A program made the position numbers and the translations under genes. Under the pieces are notes generated by a model that saw only the letters and a list, made by a program, of their open reading frames with translations, made no database searches and was not told the DNA's origin. From an uncultured Bacilli bacterium (GTDB lineage: Bacteria; Bacillota_I; Bacilli_A; RF39; UBA660), in contig CAKPCU010000010.1 of the NCBI GenBank assembly GCA_934148015.1, positions 1-49,191 on the forward strand: a DNA stretch of 49,191 nucleotides. The letters are read 5' to 3'. Shown here one piece after another: positions 1 through 8,678 of the stretch; within the stretch, counting starts at the first letter, position 1; each line of letters begins with the position of its first letter.

Positions 1-2
1 AT

Positions 3-293
3 TTACATCATGAAAATGATTATTTACTAAGTTATGAAGAAATAAATAATGATTTTAAAAAGATGAATAATGTAATTGATACCAAATATTTTGCATATCC
101 TTATGGACATGTTAGCTATAACATAGAAAGGGCTTTAAAAAATAATGATTACAAATTAGCATTTACTTTTGGACCTGGAAGAGATCATAGAAAGGTTAGG
201 CATGATGATGATAAATATCATTTGCCAAGATTGTTTATATCAAATGATATGCCTTTTTGGAAGTTTGTGTTGAGATTAGTTATTCCTTATTAG
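3..293 (+). CDS. Polysaccharide deacetylase, C-terminal fragment (cut by window edge)
   Basis: The frame is open from the left edge, so this is the 3' end of a longer gene; the ATG at 63 is only an internal Met. The visible 96 residues carry a double His near the edge, an 'LSYEEINNDF' helix and then 'FAYPYGH', resembling the Pro/Gly loop of NodB-type deacetylases where the chain follows the H-x3-H metal motif. The tail 'LPRLFISNDMPFWKFVLRL' is like the end of short deacetylases acting on peptidoglycan or surface polysaccharide. Catalytic Asp and most metal ligands lie outside the window, so activity cannot be judged. Family call is from motif pattern only. Confidence 0.6.
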   Translation, partial: LHHENDYLLSYEEINNDFKKMNNVIDTKYFAYPYGHVSYNIERALKNNDYKLAFTFGPGRDHRKVRHDDDKYHLPRLFISNDMPFWKFVLRLVIPY

Positions 294-578
294 TAATATA
301 GGATATATATAGTGATAAAATAACTAGCAAATTTTCCTTCTGAAATTAGGTTGTGGACAAAGATATAATAATATGAGGAAGATATGAAAAAGTAATAGCA
401 TTTGATTTTGAAAATGAAATAGAAAATATTTTTAAATTACTAGATACAGAAACATTAAATACACTAAAAAACGCATAAGTTTTATAAACTCATGCATTTA
501 TCCTACTAGTAGTGTTTTTATATATTGAAAAAATAAGTTATGTAATTTAAAATGATAATAAATAGGAAGGTGATTAAA
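294..578. other. Intergenic region with a weak hairpin and a possible coding relic
   Basis: No complete gene is seen. Positions 377-478 hold an open + strand frame of 33 codons ending in TAA, with no proper start; its residues (AFDFENEIENIFKLLD) look protein-like, so it may be a gene relic. Overlapping its end, 473-481 and 487-495 form a 9-bp stem with one mismatch and a 5-nt loop, but no clear T-run follows. The ribosome-binding site for the next gene (AGGAAGG, 564-570) closes the region. Confidence 0.4.
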
Positions 579-1685
579 ATGAAATATATTTATCCAGATT
601 ATGATAATAGCTTACTTAGTTTAATAAGTTCTATAGAAAACTATTATGGGATAGAAAATAAAAGAAAAACTTTAAAGATAGTAGATGAAACATTAAAAAA
701 TGATTATAAAAATATAATAATTGTTTTATATGATGGTTTTGGTTATAACATATTAAAAAGAAATAAAGATATAACTCCATTCTTAAATAAAAATTTAAAA
801 TGTAAAATATCTAGTGTATTTCCACCTACAACAACAGCTGCAACTACTAGTGTAATAACTGGACTTAGTCCTTTAGAACATGGTTGGCTTGGATGGGATA
901 TGTATATGAAAAAATATGATTCTGTTGTAACATTGTTTTTAAATCGTGAAAAAGAAAGTGGTTTGGAGATAAAAGATTATCCAGGAACTAAAAATATTCT
1001 TAAAACAACTAGTATTATAGAAAAAATATCAAATATAGATAGATGTTTAGGGAGTTATGTGTCACCATTTGGAAATACTGCTTATAAAGACATTGATGAG
1101 ATGAATGATAAAATAATAGAAGTAACTAAGAATAATAAGAAAAATTGTGTTTATGCATATTATGAGGATCCAGATGGAACTATGCACGAGTATGGAACAG
1201 ATAGCACATTTGCTAAGGAAAAGTTTAAATTAATAGATGAAAAACTTAAAGATTTATGCGAAAAAATAGATGACTCACTTGTAATTATGATTGCAGATCA
1301 TGGACATATAAATATAAAAGAGTGGATTACTTTAACTGATTATCCTAACATTATAAATTTATTAAAAGGAACAACTGGTATTGATTCACGTGCATCGTCT
1401 TTTAGGGTTAAGGAAGGAAAAGAAAAAGAATTTGCAAAAGAAATAAAAAAGATAATAAAAGATGACTTCTTGCTTCTTAATAAAGAAGAAATAATTAAAA
1501 GTAAAATATTTGGCGCTGGTATAGAAAATCCATTATTTAAAGATGGAATAGGAGATTATATGGCGATAGCTACAAATGATAAAGCAATTAGATATAGTGA
1601 TAAACACCCAAAGTTTAAATCAGCCCATGCTGGTATTACGGAAGATGAAGTTTACGTACCACTTGTAATGGTAAGCAAGAAATAA
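579..1685 (+). CDS. Alkaline-phosphatase-superfamily phosphodiesterase/pyrophosphatase-like protein
   Basis: A 368-residue protein of the type I phosphodiesterase / nucleotide pyrophosphatase family, hydrolases using two metals and a Thr/Ser nucleophile. Visible motifs in order: the first metal Asp in 'VLYDGFG' (about residue 52), a Thr-rich nucleophile loop 'PPTTTAATTSVITG' (about 82-95) followed by 'SPLEHGWLGW', a second metal site 'IADHGH', and a C-terminal 'AHAG' His. No signal peptide or membrane segment, so probably cytoplasmic. An upstream in-frame ATG at 552 exists, but 579 has AGGAAGG at 564-570 at the right distance and is preferred. Substrate cannot be told from sequence. Confidence 0.75.
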   Translation: MKYIYPDYDNSLLSLISSIENYYGIENKRKTLKIVDETLKNDYKNIIIVLYDGFGYNILKRNKDITPFLNKNLKCKISSVFPPTTTAATTSVITGLSPLEHGWLGWDMYMKKYDSVVTLFLNREKESGLEIKDYPGTKNILKTTSIIEKISNIDRCLGSYVSPFGNTAYKDIDEMNDKIIEVTKNNKKNCVYAYYEDPDGTMHEYGTDSTFAKEKFKLIDEKLKDLCEKIDDSLVIMIADHGHINIKEWITLTDYPNIINLLKGTTGIDSRASSFRVKEGKEKEFAKEIKKIIKDDFLLLNKEEIIKSKIFGAGIENPLFKDGIGDYMAIATNDKAIRYSDKHPKFKSAHAGITEDEVYVPLVMVSKK

Positions 1686-1742
1686 AAAATATTAATTTAA
1701 AAAATATAAAGAGGAATATGATAAAAAAATAGGTTAAATAAA

Positions 1743-2306
1743 ATGAACATAGTAGATAAAATAAAAAAGTATGTAAAAAAAGAATGCATTATACATAAAA
1801 ATGAGTCTAAATATGGTTATGATTTTTGGAATGAGCACATAAAATACGTATATGAAAAAGCAGTCTTTCTTGCTAAAAAATATAATGCTGATGTAGAAAT
1901 AGTATCAATTGGGGCACTTATGCATGATATAGCATTAATAAAAAAAGTAGGAGAAAGATCAAATCACCATATAAATGGTGTAAAAATAACTGATGCTATA
2001 TTAAAAAAATATGGTTATCCACAGAAAAGGATAGAAAAAGTTAAAAGCTGCGTACTTCATCATAGAACAAGTTTTGATGCTGTAACAGATGAAGAAGTAT
2101 GCGTAGCAGATGCCGATATATTATCTCATTTTGATAATATACCAATGATATTTGATTATGCGTATAAAAACTATGATGTTAATTTAAGTAACATAAGAAG
2201 TTTTATAAAACGTTATTTTGAAAATGATTATAATGATTTAATTGATAAAACTAAGACTATATTTAAAAAAGAATATGAAAATATAATGGGTGTATTATTT
2301 AAGTAA
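1743..2306 (+). CDS. HD-domain hydrolase
   Basis: A 187-residue single-domain HD protein. The metal-binding pattern is visible: a 'LMHDIAL' HD pair near residue 60, 'HHINGV' about 15 residues later, a 'CVLHHRTS' pair, and the closing Asp in 'VADADILSHF'. Small stand-alone HD proteins of this kind are metal-dependent phosphohydrolases, commonly acting on nucleotides, but the substrate is unknown. It lies 57 nt after the phosphatase gene with no terminator between, so the two may be cotranscribed. The ribosome-binding site is weak (AGGTT about 13 nt upstream). A strong terminator follows at 2309. Confidence 0.8.
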   Translation: MNIVDKIKKYVKKECIIHKNESKYGYDFWNEHIKYVYEKAVFLAKKYNADVEIVSIGALMHDIALIKKVGERSNHHINGVKITDAILKKYGYPQKRIEKVKSCVLHHRTSFDAVTDEEVCVADADILSHFDNIPMIFDYAYKNYDVNLSNIRSFIKRYFENDYNDLIDKTKTIFKKEYENIMGVLFK

Positions 2307-2308
2307 AA

Positions 2309-2346
2309 AACATAAGTGTATCAATACATACATTTATGTTCTTTTT
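2309..2346 (+). terminator. Intrinsic terminator after the HD-domain gene
   Basis: 13-bp stem (2309-2321 with 2328-2340, one G-U pair), 6-nt loop, then CTTTTT. Confidence 0.85.
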
Positions 2347-2385
2347 ATATAAATATGAATTAGTAATAATTTTTTTTAATTAAAG

Positions 2386-2414
2386 TAGAAATAAAACATA
2401 ATTTATAGTATAAT
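2386..2414 (+). promoter_or_regulatory. SigmaA-type promoter for the 2440-5835 operon
   Basis: TAGAAA at 2386-2391 (4 of 6 to TTGACA), 17-nt spacer, perfect TATAAT at 2409-2414. It sits between a terminator and the first gene of a three-gene operon. Confidence 0.7.
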
Positions 2415-2439
2415 ACTTATTGTATAGGAGTTGATTAAT

Positions 2440-2910
2440 TTGATACCAAAGATAAAAAAATATATTGTAAAAAATAAAAAAATGGTAACTAGAATACTAA
2501 TATTTGTTATTATACTTATAATTTTACTTATGTTATATAAAATGCTTTTTTATTCAAGTTCAGAAAAAGCAAACTATGGAGTTAGAATAAAAGATATAAA
2601 AGATTATCCTTTTGATAATAAGAAAATGTCTGAGTTAGAAGAAAAAACTAAAGCCATAGAAGGATTTGATAATGTTAAAATAACATTAAAGGGAAGATTA
2701 ATAAAATACTTTATTACTGCAGCGGATGGAGTAAGTAAAGAAGATATTAAAAATAAAGTTAATGAAGCACTTGGCTTTATTGATGATAAAACAAAAGGTT
2801 ATTATGATATTACGGTTTATGTTAGTCAGACTATAGATGGAGAAAAGAAATACCCAATAATAGGTTATAAACATAAATCAAAAGATGTAATAACTTTTGA
2901 TGAGCTTTAG
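2440..2910 (+). CDS. Single-pass membrane-anchored protein of unknown function
   Basis: I do not recognise this 156-residue protein. A basic N-terminus is followed by one hydrophobic segment of about 20 residues (VTRILIFVIILIILLMLYKM), then a mostly hydrophilic domain of about 110 residues that would face outside. Start choice: TTG at 2440 rather than the in-frame TTG at 2431, because AGGAG at 2426-2430 abuts 2431 but stands 9 nt before 2440. It is first in an operon with a solute-binding/GGDEF-like receptor and a YihY protein, so a role in envelope signalling or assembly is possible but unproven. The outer domain has alternating beta/alpha character with no catalytic motif seen. Confidence 0.7.
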   Translation: MIPKIKKYIVKNKKMVTRILIFVIILIILLMLYKMLFYSSSEKANYGVRIKDIKDYPFDNKKMSELEEKTKAIEGFDNVKITLKGRLIKYFITAADGVSKEDIKNKVNEALGFIDDKTKGYYDITVYVSQTIDGEKKYPIIGYKHKSKDVITFDEL

Positions 2911-2921
2911 AAGGTGAAAAA

Positions 2922-4979
2922 ATGAGAAAGAAGAAAAATAATAAAAAGACTGGGATTTTATTAATAGTACTTTTAGTTATTATACTTATTGCATTAATTA
3001 ATTTTAGTTCAAGAAATAATAAAGATACTAAACTTGATTTGGCTGAAAAAAAATGGATTGAAAATAATAAAGAAGATGTAATTAACGTATCAATTGCAAA
3101 TAATATACCTGTTTTTAGTGATGATGGAGAGGGTGTTTTCTTTGATTTTGTTGATAAACTAAAAGAAAAGACTAATTTATCATTTAACTTAATTTCATAT
3201 GATGCATCTGGTGATACTGAAGAAAATGATTTATACTTTGAAGTTTTAAAGGGTAAGAATGCTAGTAAAGTATCAAAAGATGATATGAAGTTTTATACAG
3301 ATTACTATGTATTAATCGGAAGAAAAAGTGAAAAAATTTCATCTCCAGAAAATATTAAAAATAGAAAGATAGGTACGTTAACAGATGATTTATCAACTGT
3401 TAGCTACTACATTTCATCAGAAAATGGTGTAACTTATACTCCATATGAAAACGTAGAAAAACTAGAAGCTGCATTAAAAGATTCTAAAGAAGATTATATT
3501 GCTCTTCCAAAAACAAAGTACTTATCATTTATATTATCAAACTCTTATCATATTGTTTATAATATTACAGAAATGAAAGAAACTTATGTTTTAAAAACTT
3601 TAAATGATAATAAAGAATTAACTAGTATTACAAAGAAGAGTTTTACTGATTACAAGAAAAATAATTTAGAAAAAGATTATAATAATGCTCTTATAAATTT
3701 AATTGTTAAATATAGTAATATATCAGAAAAATCAAAGGCTGACTTTTTAAGTAAAAAGTATGCGTTTGGTTATTTGGAAAATGAACCTTATACTGGTTTT
3801 ATAAACAATAAGTTAATAGGACTTGATAGTACGTTTATAAATTCATTTAGTAAAGTTTCTAATGCTAGTTTTGTTTATAAAAAATATCATAGTGTTAAAG
3901 ATTTAACTAGGGCATTAAATAATGGTGATGTAGATATTGCACCAAATTATTATAATTATTCAGGATTAAGTGGAAGCTATACAAGAAGTATATCTCCTTA
4001 TGATGAAGAATACGTTGTGTTAATACATAAAAATAAGACTGATACTGTTATAAATTCTATTAAGTCATTAAATGAGAAGAAAGTTATGACTATAAATAGT
4101 ACTTTAGTTAAGTATTTGAAAAAAGAAGCAGAAGCAGATATTATCTCTTATGATAAGATTAGTACGTTAATTAGTAAGATAGATAAAGATAGTATAGTGG
4201 TTTTAGATAAAAATATTTATGAGATGTATAAAGATAATAAATTATCAGATTACAGAGTTATTTATAATGATAAACAAAATTTAAATTATGGTTATGTAAT
4301 TAGAAAAGATGATGAAAATGCAACATTTGAAAAGTTATTTACTAAGTATATTGAATATATAAATTATAAACAAGTATATAATGTTGCTTGGAAAGAATAT
4401 AGTGTAAATTCAAAAGAAATTAATTATGTATACTTATATATTTCTGGAGCGTTAATTGTATTAATTATTATATGGTCATTATTTAAAAATAAGATAAAAA
4501 TTAAAAAGAAGAGTAAAAGAGAAGAGACAATAAGATATGTTGATCCTCTAACATCTTTAAAGAATCGTAATTATTTAAATAAAAACTTTAAATTATGGGA
4601 AAATAATGCTATTTATCCACAGTCTATTATTGTTGTTAATCTTAATAATTTAAGACATGTTAATGATGTATATGGACATGAAGAAGGAGATAAATTAATT
4701 AAATTAGCTGCTAATATCTTAATTAGAAATCAATTAGATCAAAGTGATATTATTAGAACTGATGGTAATGAATACTTAATTTATATGGTTGGTTATGAAA
4801 AAAATAAAGTAGTAGCATACATGAGAAAACTATATAAAGAATTAGGTGAGTTACCATATGGTTATGGAGCTACATTAGGATATAGTATGATTGAAGATGA
4901 TATTAAGTCGATTGATGATGCTATAAATGAAGCTGTGCTTGAAATTAGGGCTAACAAAGAAATGAATAATAAAAAGTAA
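2922..4979 (+). CDS. Membrane receptor: extracellular solute-binding-like region plus degenerate GGDEF domain
   Basis: A 685-residue protein. An N-terminal membrane segment (about residues 11-28) is followed by roughly 470 extracellular residues resembling tandem solute-binding-protein (family 3) lobes, a second membrane segment (about 505-525), and a cytoplasmic GGDEF-like domain starting at 'DPLTSLKNRNYL'. In active diguanylate cyclases the first metal Asp lies in a D-x-D/N-x-F-K-x-x-N-D element and the signature is G-G-D/E-E-F; here these read 'NLNNLRHVND' and 'DGNEY', so key residues are changed and c-di-GMP synthesis is unlikely. It more likely binds a nucleotide or partner protein in response to an external ligand. 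The start has a good AAGGTG site 5' of ATG 2922, 11 nt after the previous gene. Confidence 0.75.
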   Translation: MRKKKNNKKTGILLIVLLVIILIALINFSSRNNKDTKLDLAEKKWIENNKEDVINVSIANNIPVFSDDGEGVFFDFVDKLKEKTNLSFNLISYDASGDTEENDLYFEVLKGKNASKVSKDDMKFYTDYYVLIGRKSEKISSPENIKNRKIGTLTDDLSTVSYYISSENGVTYTPYENVEKLEAALKDSKEDYIALPKTKYLSFILSNSYHIVYNITEMKETYVLKTLNDNKELTSITKKSFTDYKKNNLEKDYNNALINLIVKYSNISEKSKADFLSKKYAFGYLENEPYTGFINNKLIGLDSTFINSFSKVSNASFVYKKYHSVKDLTRALNNGDVDIAPNYYNYSGLSGSYTRSISPYDEEYVVLIHKNKTDTVINSIKSLNEKKVMTINSTLVKYLKKEAEADIISYDKISTLISKIDKDSIVVLDKNIYEMYKDNKLSDYRVIYNDKQNLNYGYVIRKDDENATFEKLFTKYIEYINYKQVYNVAWKEYSVNSKEINYVYLYISGALIVLIIIWSLFKNKIKIKKKSKREETIRYVDPLTSLKNRNYLNKNFKLWENNAIYPQSIIVVNLNNLRHVNDVYGHEEGDKLIKLAANILIRNQLDQSDIIRTDGNEYLIYMVGYEKNKVVAYMRKLYKELGELPYGYGATLGYSMIEDDIKSIDDAINEAVLEIRANKEMNNKK

Positions 4980-4992
4980 TAGGTGAATTATC

Positions 4993-5835
4993 ATGAAGAA
5001 ATCAAAAGAAAAAATAAAGGGGTCTATAGAAAAAAATTATAATTTGATGAGTACACCTTTAATGTCAATATTGCCAGGTCAAATATCATTCTTTGTAGTA
5101 CTTTCTATAATACCTTTAGCAAGTATATTTATGATGATAATATCTAAATTGTCTTTAAATTATGATGCTATAGCAAATTCTATTAATCATTATATACCAC
5201 CAACTATAGCATCAGTTATATTATCTATATTAGAACAACAAAGGGTAGGAGCACTTGATTTATTCTTTATAATAACAGCCTTTTACCTAGCTTCTAAAGC
5301 AACACATTCTATTATTGTTGCATCAACTCAAATATATAATGGAAAACAAAAGGATTTTATAACAACTAGAATAAAAGCAATACTACTTTTAATAGTACTA
5401 GTTACGTTAATAGTTGTATTAGTTGGAGCTCTTGCTATAGGAAGTAAACTTGCAAATTATTTAAGTGATACATATCAAGCTATTCATCCAATAGTATATT
5501 TAACCTATACGATTCTTAAATGGCCTTTTGTATTCTTTATGGTATTTTTTGCAATAAAGGTAATTTATACAACTGCACCTAATGTAAATATACCAAGTAG
5601 AAGTGTTAATAGAGGGGCTCTTTTAACAACAATAGTATGGGTAGTATCAACTTATGCATTTTCATTTTATGCAACTAATTTTGCAAATTATGATAAGTTT
5701 TATGGTAATCTATCAAATTTAATAATACTAATGATTTGGATATACTGGTTATGTTATATATTTGTATATGGTATGACTATAAATCATTACATATTAGATA
5801 AGAATAATGAAAAGAAAGAAAAGGTCTTAAAATAA
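4993..5835 (+). CDS. YihY/BrkB family membrane protein
   Basis: A 280-residue polytopic protein of the YihY (formerly 'ribonuclease BN') family. The diagnostic N-terminal stretch 'GQISFFVVLSIIPLASIF' precedes about six membrane segments, and the late region 'GALLTTIVWVVSTYAFSFY' with 'YGNLSNLIILMIWIYWLCY' matches the family closely. Function is not firmly known; members are inner-membrane proteins and are not RNases despite the old name. Third gene of the 2440-5835 operon, 13 nt after the receptor. The stop codon lies inside the 3' arm of a terminator. Confidence 0.88.
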   Translation: MKKSKEKIKGSIEKNYNLMSTPLMSILPGQISFFVVLSIIPLASIFMMIISKLSLNYDAIANSINHYIPPTIASVILSILEQQRVGALDLFFIITAFYLASKATHSIIVASTQIYNGKQKDFITTRIKAILLLIVLVTLIVVLVGALAIGSKLANYLSDTYQAIHPIVYLTYTILKWPFVFFMVFFAIKVIYTTAPNVNIPSRSVNRGALLTTIVWVVSTYAFSFYATNFANYDKFYGNLSNLIILMIWIYWLCYIFVYGMTINHYILDKNNEKKEKVLK

Positions 5836-5845
5836 GATCTTTTTT
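5821..5845 (+). terminator. Intrinsic terminator overlapping the yihY-like stop codon
   Basis: 9-bp stem (5821-5829 with 5833-5841, one G-U pair), 3-nt loop, then TTTT. The last codons and stop of the preceding gene form the hairpin. Confidence 0.75.
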
Positions 5846-5846
5846 G

Positions 5847-5855
5847 TGTTATAAT
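5847..5855 (+). promoter_or_regulatory. Extended -10 promoter element for the LtaS-type gene
   Basis: TGT followed by TATAAT (5850-5855), preceded by a T-run but no good -35. The same TTTGTGTTATAAT string occurs before the Nudix and deoD genes. Confidence 0.55.
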
Positions 5856-5891
5856 ACGTATATATTATAAATAAAGTATTTGGAGGTTTTT

Positions 5892-7946
5892 ATGAATAAA
5901 TTAAAGCTCAATATAAAAAATAAAATAACTAAAATAAAACTAAGAATTAGAGAAATTAGTATATATAGATATATAAAAACAAACATATTATTTGTTACGT
6001 ATGTACTAATAAATCTTATTAATTCATGGTTACTTAGAGTAATTACGATGGGGAATTTTTTTGATATAAAGGTAATATTTTCTGATTTATTATTTATATT
6101 ATTTGTAGGTTCTTTTGCATATCTTTTAAAGCCTAAAAAACAAATTAGGATATTACTTCCACTTACCATAATTATGACAGCAGTATGCGTAGTTAATGCA
6201 ATATATTATGAAAATTATGTATCGTTTGCATCTTTTTCTCTTCTTACTACAGCATCATTTTTAGGAGATATGGGAGGAGCTGTTGTAACTTCTTTAATAC
6301 AACCAAAAGATGTACTTGTAATATTTCCTATATTTGTAATTATAATTGTTTACTTTATATTAAAAAAGAAAAAGTACTTTGAAAAAGTAGAAAAGATAGA
6401 AAGAGGTAAGAAAAGATTTTCTAATACTATTATATTTAGCGCTGTAATGCTATTTATAACACTTGCAACTATGAAAGGATCAGACTATAGTAGATTAGAA
6501 AAACAGTGGAATAGAGAGTATTTAGTTCAAAGATTTGGTATATATGTTTATCAGTTTAATGATGCAATAAAAAGTACAGAATCTAAGTTTACTAGTTTGT
6601 TTGGATATGATAAAGCATCTAAAAAAGTTAGGGAATTTTATGAAGAAAAAGAAAAAAGTAGTGTTAAGAAAACAAATGAATATACTAATGCTTTAGAAGG
6701 TAAAAACGTTATTGTTATACATGCTGAAAGTATAATGACTCATGATATGACTTTATCATTTAATAATAAAGAGTTAACACCTAATTTAAATATGTTAGCT
6801 AGTGAAGGATTATTTTTCTCAAATTATTATCCACAAGTTAGTGTAGGTACATCAAGTGATACAGAGTTTACTTTTTCAACATCATTACTTCCAGCATCAA
6901 CAGGTACTGTATTTGTAAATTACTGGGATAGAAAATATGAAGCTATACAAAACCTACTTGGTAATAAAGGATATTATGCAGCTAGTATGCATGCTAATAA
7001 TGCTTCTTTTTGGAATAGAAACGTTATGCATCAAACTCTTGGATATAAAAAGTTTTATGCTAAAGACTCATTTGATAATTCTAATAAAGAAGATATAATA
7101 GGTCTTGGTCTATCTGATAAGGCATTCTTTAAACAATCTATAGATAAAATTAAAAATATAAGTGAAAAAAATAATAATTATTATGTAACAATGATAATGT
7201 TAACTAACCATACACCATGGGATGGTGGAGAAGCTTACGGTGATTATGAAGTTAATTATAAAACTACTAAAACAGATGAAAATGGAAATACTGTCGAAGT
7301 TACTTTACCATATATGGAAGGAACTGAGTTAGGAAATTATTTTAGAGCTGTTCATTATGCTGATGAAGCTATAGGTCAATTTATAAATGATTTAGATGCA
7401 GCTGGTCTTCTTGAAAATACTGCAATTGTAATATACGGAGACCATGATGCTAAAATATCAAAGAAACAATATAGATACTTTTATAATTATGATTTTGAAA
7501 CAGGAGAAACATATTCTAAAGATGATGAAAGATATATAGATGTTGATTATTATAAATATGAACTTAATAGAAAAGTACCATTTATAATATGGACAAAGGA
7601 TAGCAAAGGAACTAAAATGAACAAGGAAATAACTACTGTTATGGGAATGTACGATGCTATGCCAACTCTTGCAAATATGCTTAATTTTGATTATAAATAT
7701 GCTTTAGGCCATGATATATTTAATGTAGATGATAACATTGTAGTATTTCCAAATGGTAATTGGGTTACAGATAAAGTTTACTATAATGCACAAAAAGAAG
7801 AAACCTTATCATTAAAAGATAACGTAGTAGTGACAGATGAAGAAATAGAAAAAAATAAAGAATATGCAAATGAACTACTTGAAATATCAAATTCGATAAT
7901 AGTTTATGATTTAGAAAACGAGGAAAAAGATGAAAAAAAGAAATAA
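5892..7946 (+). CDS. LtaS-type lipoteichoic acid synthase family protein (sulfatase fold)
   Basis: A 684-residue membrane enzyme: about five N-terminal membrane segments, a linker helix region, then an extracellular sulfatase-fold domain. LtaS enzymes transfer glycerol-phosphate from phosphatidylglycerol to build lipoteichoic acid. Seen motifs: metal Glu in 'VIVIHAESI', the nucleophile region 'GTSSDTEF', 'MHANNASFWNRN', 'LTNHTPW', the metal pair in 'YGDHD', and the late 'LGHDIF'. At the position where S. aureus LtaS has the Thr nucleophile (GKTSD), this protein appears to have Ser. ATG 5892 is chosen because GGAGG lies at 5882-5886; the in-frame TTG at 5880 has no such site. It overlaps the next gene by 17 nt. 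Paralogues such as primases or other LTA enzymes cannot be excluded. Confidence 0.85.
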   Translation: MNKLKLNIKNKITKIKLRIREISIYRYIKTNILFVTYVLINLINSWLLRVITMGNFFDIKVIFSDLLFILFVGSFAYLLKPKKQIRILLPLTIIMTAVCVVNAIYYENYVSFASFSLLTTASFLGDMGGAVVTSLIQPKDVLVIFPIFVIIIVYFILKKKKYFEKVEKIERGKKRFSNTIIFSAVMLFITLATMKGSDYSRLEKQWNREYLVQRFGIYVYQFNDAIKSTESKFTSLFGYDKASKKVREFYEEKEKSSVKKTNEYTNALEGKNVIVIHAESIMTHDMTLSFNNKELTPNLNMLASEGLFFSNYYPQVSVGTSSDTEFTFSTSLLPASTGTVFVNYWDRKYEAIQNLLGNKGYYAASMHANNASFWNRNVMHQTLGYKKFYAKDSFDNSNKEDIIGLGLSDKAFFKQSIDKIKNISEKNNNYYVTMIMLTNHTPWDGGEAYGDYEVNYKTTKTDENGNTVEVTLPYMEGTELGNYFRAVHYADEAIGQFINDLDAAGLLENTAIVIYGDHDAKISKKQYRYFYNYDFETGETYSKDDERYIDVDYYKYELNRKVPFIIWTKDSKGTKMNKEITTVMGMYDAMPTLANMLNFDYKYALGHDIFNVDDNIVVFPNGNWVTDKVYYNAQKEETLSLKDNVVVTDEEIEKNKEYANELLEISNSIIVYDLENEEKDEKKK

Positions 7947-8658
7947 AAAAGTAAAAATATTTAAAATATTATTTGTTATTCTTTTAATTTTTCTAGTAGC
8001 ATTCTTAATATATTATAGTTTCTTTAAAAATAATGATAAAGAAGAAGTTAAAGTAGTTAAAAAAATAGATAGTTATGGATATAACCTAAATGATAATGAA
8101 ACAGAGCTTTATAATAAATACTTTGAAGAACTTGATAAAATATTATCAAATGCTGATGTTAATTATGAAGAATACGCTAAGACTATATCAAAGTTATTTA
8201 TAATTGATTTTTATACATTAAATAATAAGTTATCTAAAAATGATATAGGTGGAACTGATTTTATAAAAGAAAGTATGAGAGATAATTTTATAGAACAAGC
8301 TAGAAGTACTTTTTATAAATACTTGCAGGTAAAAGATAAAAATAGAAATCAATCTCTTCCAGAAGTAAGTAAAATTAACAATGTAGAAGTAGAAAACGCG
8401 GTATTTACAATTATTGATAAAAATGTAAGTACAACGACTATAAAAAGTAAAACTAGAACTACTAAGCAAAAGGGAGTAGAAGTTCCAGCTTATAAAGTAA
8501 CTATTTCTTGGGATTATAAAGAAGATTTAGGTTATCAAACGGATGCTGTTTTAACCATAATAAAAGAAGATAAAAAATTATATATAGTTCAAATGGAAAA
8601 TGAAACTGATACAAATAAAACAAGTACTAGTAACACAAAATTAAAATCATCATATTAA
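7930..8658 (+). CDS. Membrane-anchored extracellular protein of unknown function
   Basis: Not recognised. 242 residues: basic N-terminus, one membrane segment (about 10-29), then a hydrophilic outer domain rich in Lys, Asn and Asp with a Thr-rich stretch near 'TTTIKSKTRTT' and a Ser/Thr-rich tail. It starts 17 nt inside the LtaS-type gene, with GAGG about 8 nt upstream, implying translational coupling and a role linked to teichoic acid or envelope assembly. No catalytic motif or lipobox is seen. The stop codon lies at the loop of a terminator-like hairpin. Confidence 0.75.
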   Translation: MKKRNKKVKIFKILFVILLIFLVAFLIYYSFFKNNDKEEVKVVKKIDSYGYNLNDNETELYNKYFEELDKILSNADVNYEEYAKTISKLFIIDFYTLNNKLSKNDIGGTDFIKESMRDNFIEQARSTFYKYLQVKDKNRNQSLPEVSKINNVEVENAVFTIIDKNVSTTTIKSKTRTTKQKGVEVPAYKVTISWDYKEDLGYQTDAVLTIIKEDKKLYIVQMENETDTNKTSTSNTKLKSSY

Positions 8659-8678
8659 TAATATGGTGATTTTTTTTG
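8644..8678 (+). terminator. Terminator-like hairpin that also contains the next gene's ribosome-binding site
   Basis: 12-bp stem (8644-8655 with 8661-8672, one U-G pair), 5-nt loop, then a T-run to 8677. The 3' arm contains GGTGAT (8665-8670), the likely Shine-Dalgarno of the following TTG start at 8676. Confidence 0.7.

Noticed and set aside
2431..2439. TTG 2431 as start of the small membrane protein
   Set aside because: The AGGAG site directly abuts it; TTG 2440 is correctly spaced.
5849..6169. Minus-strand frame over the start of the LtaS-type gene
   Set aside because: Overlaps the strong GGAGG/ATG start and membrane segments of a clear family member.
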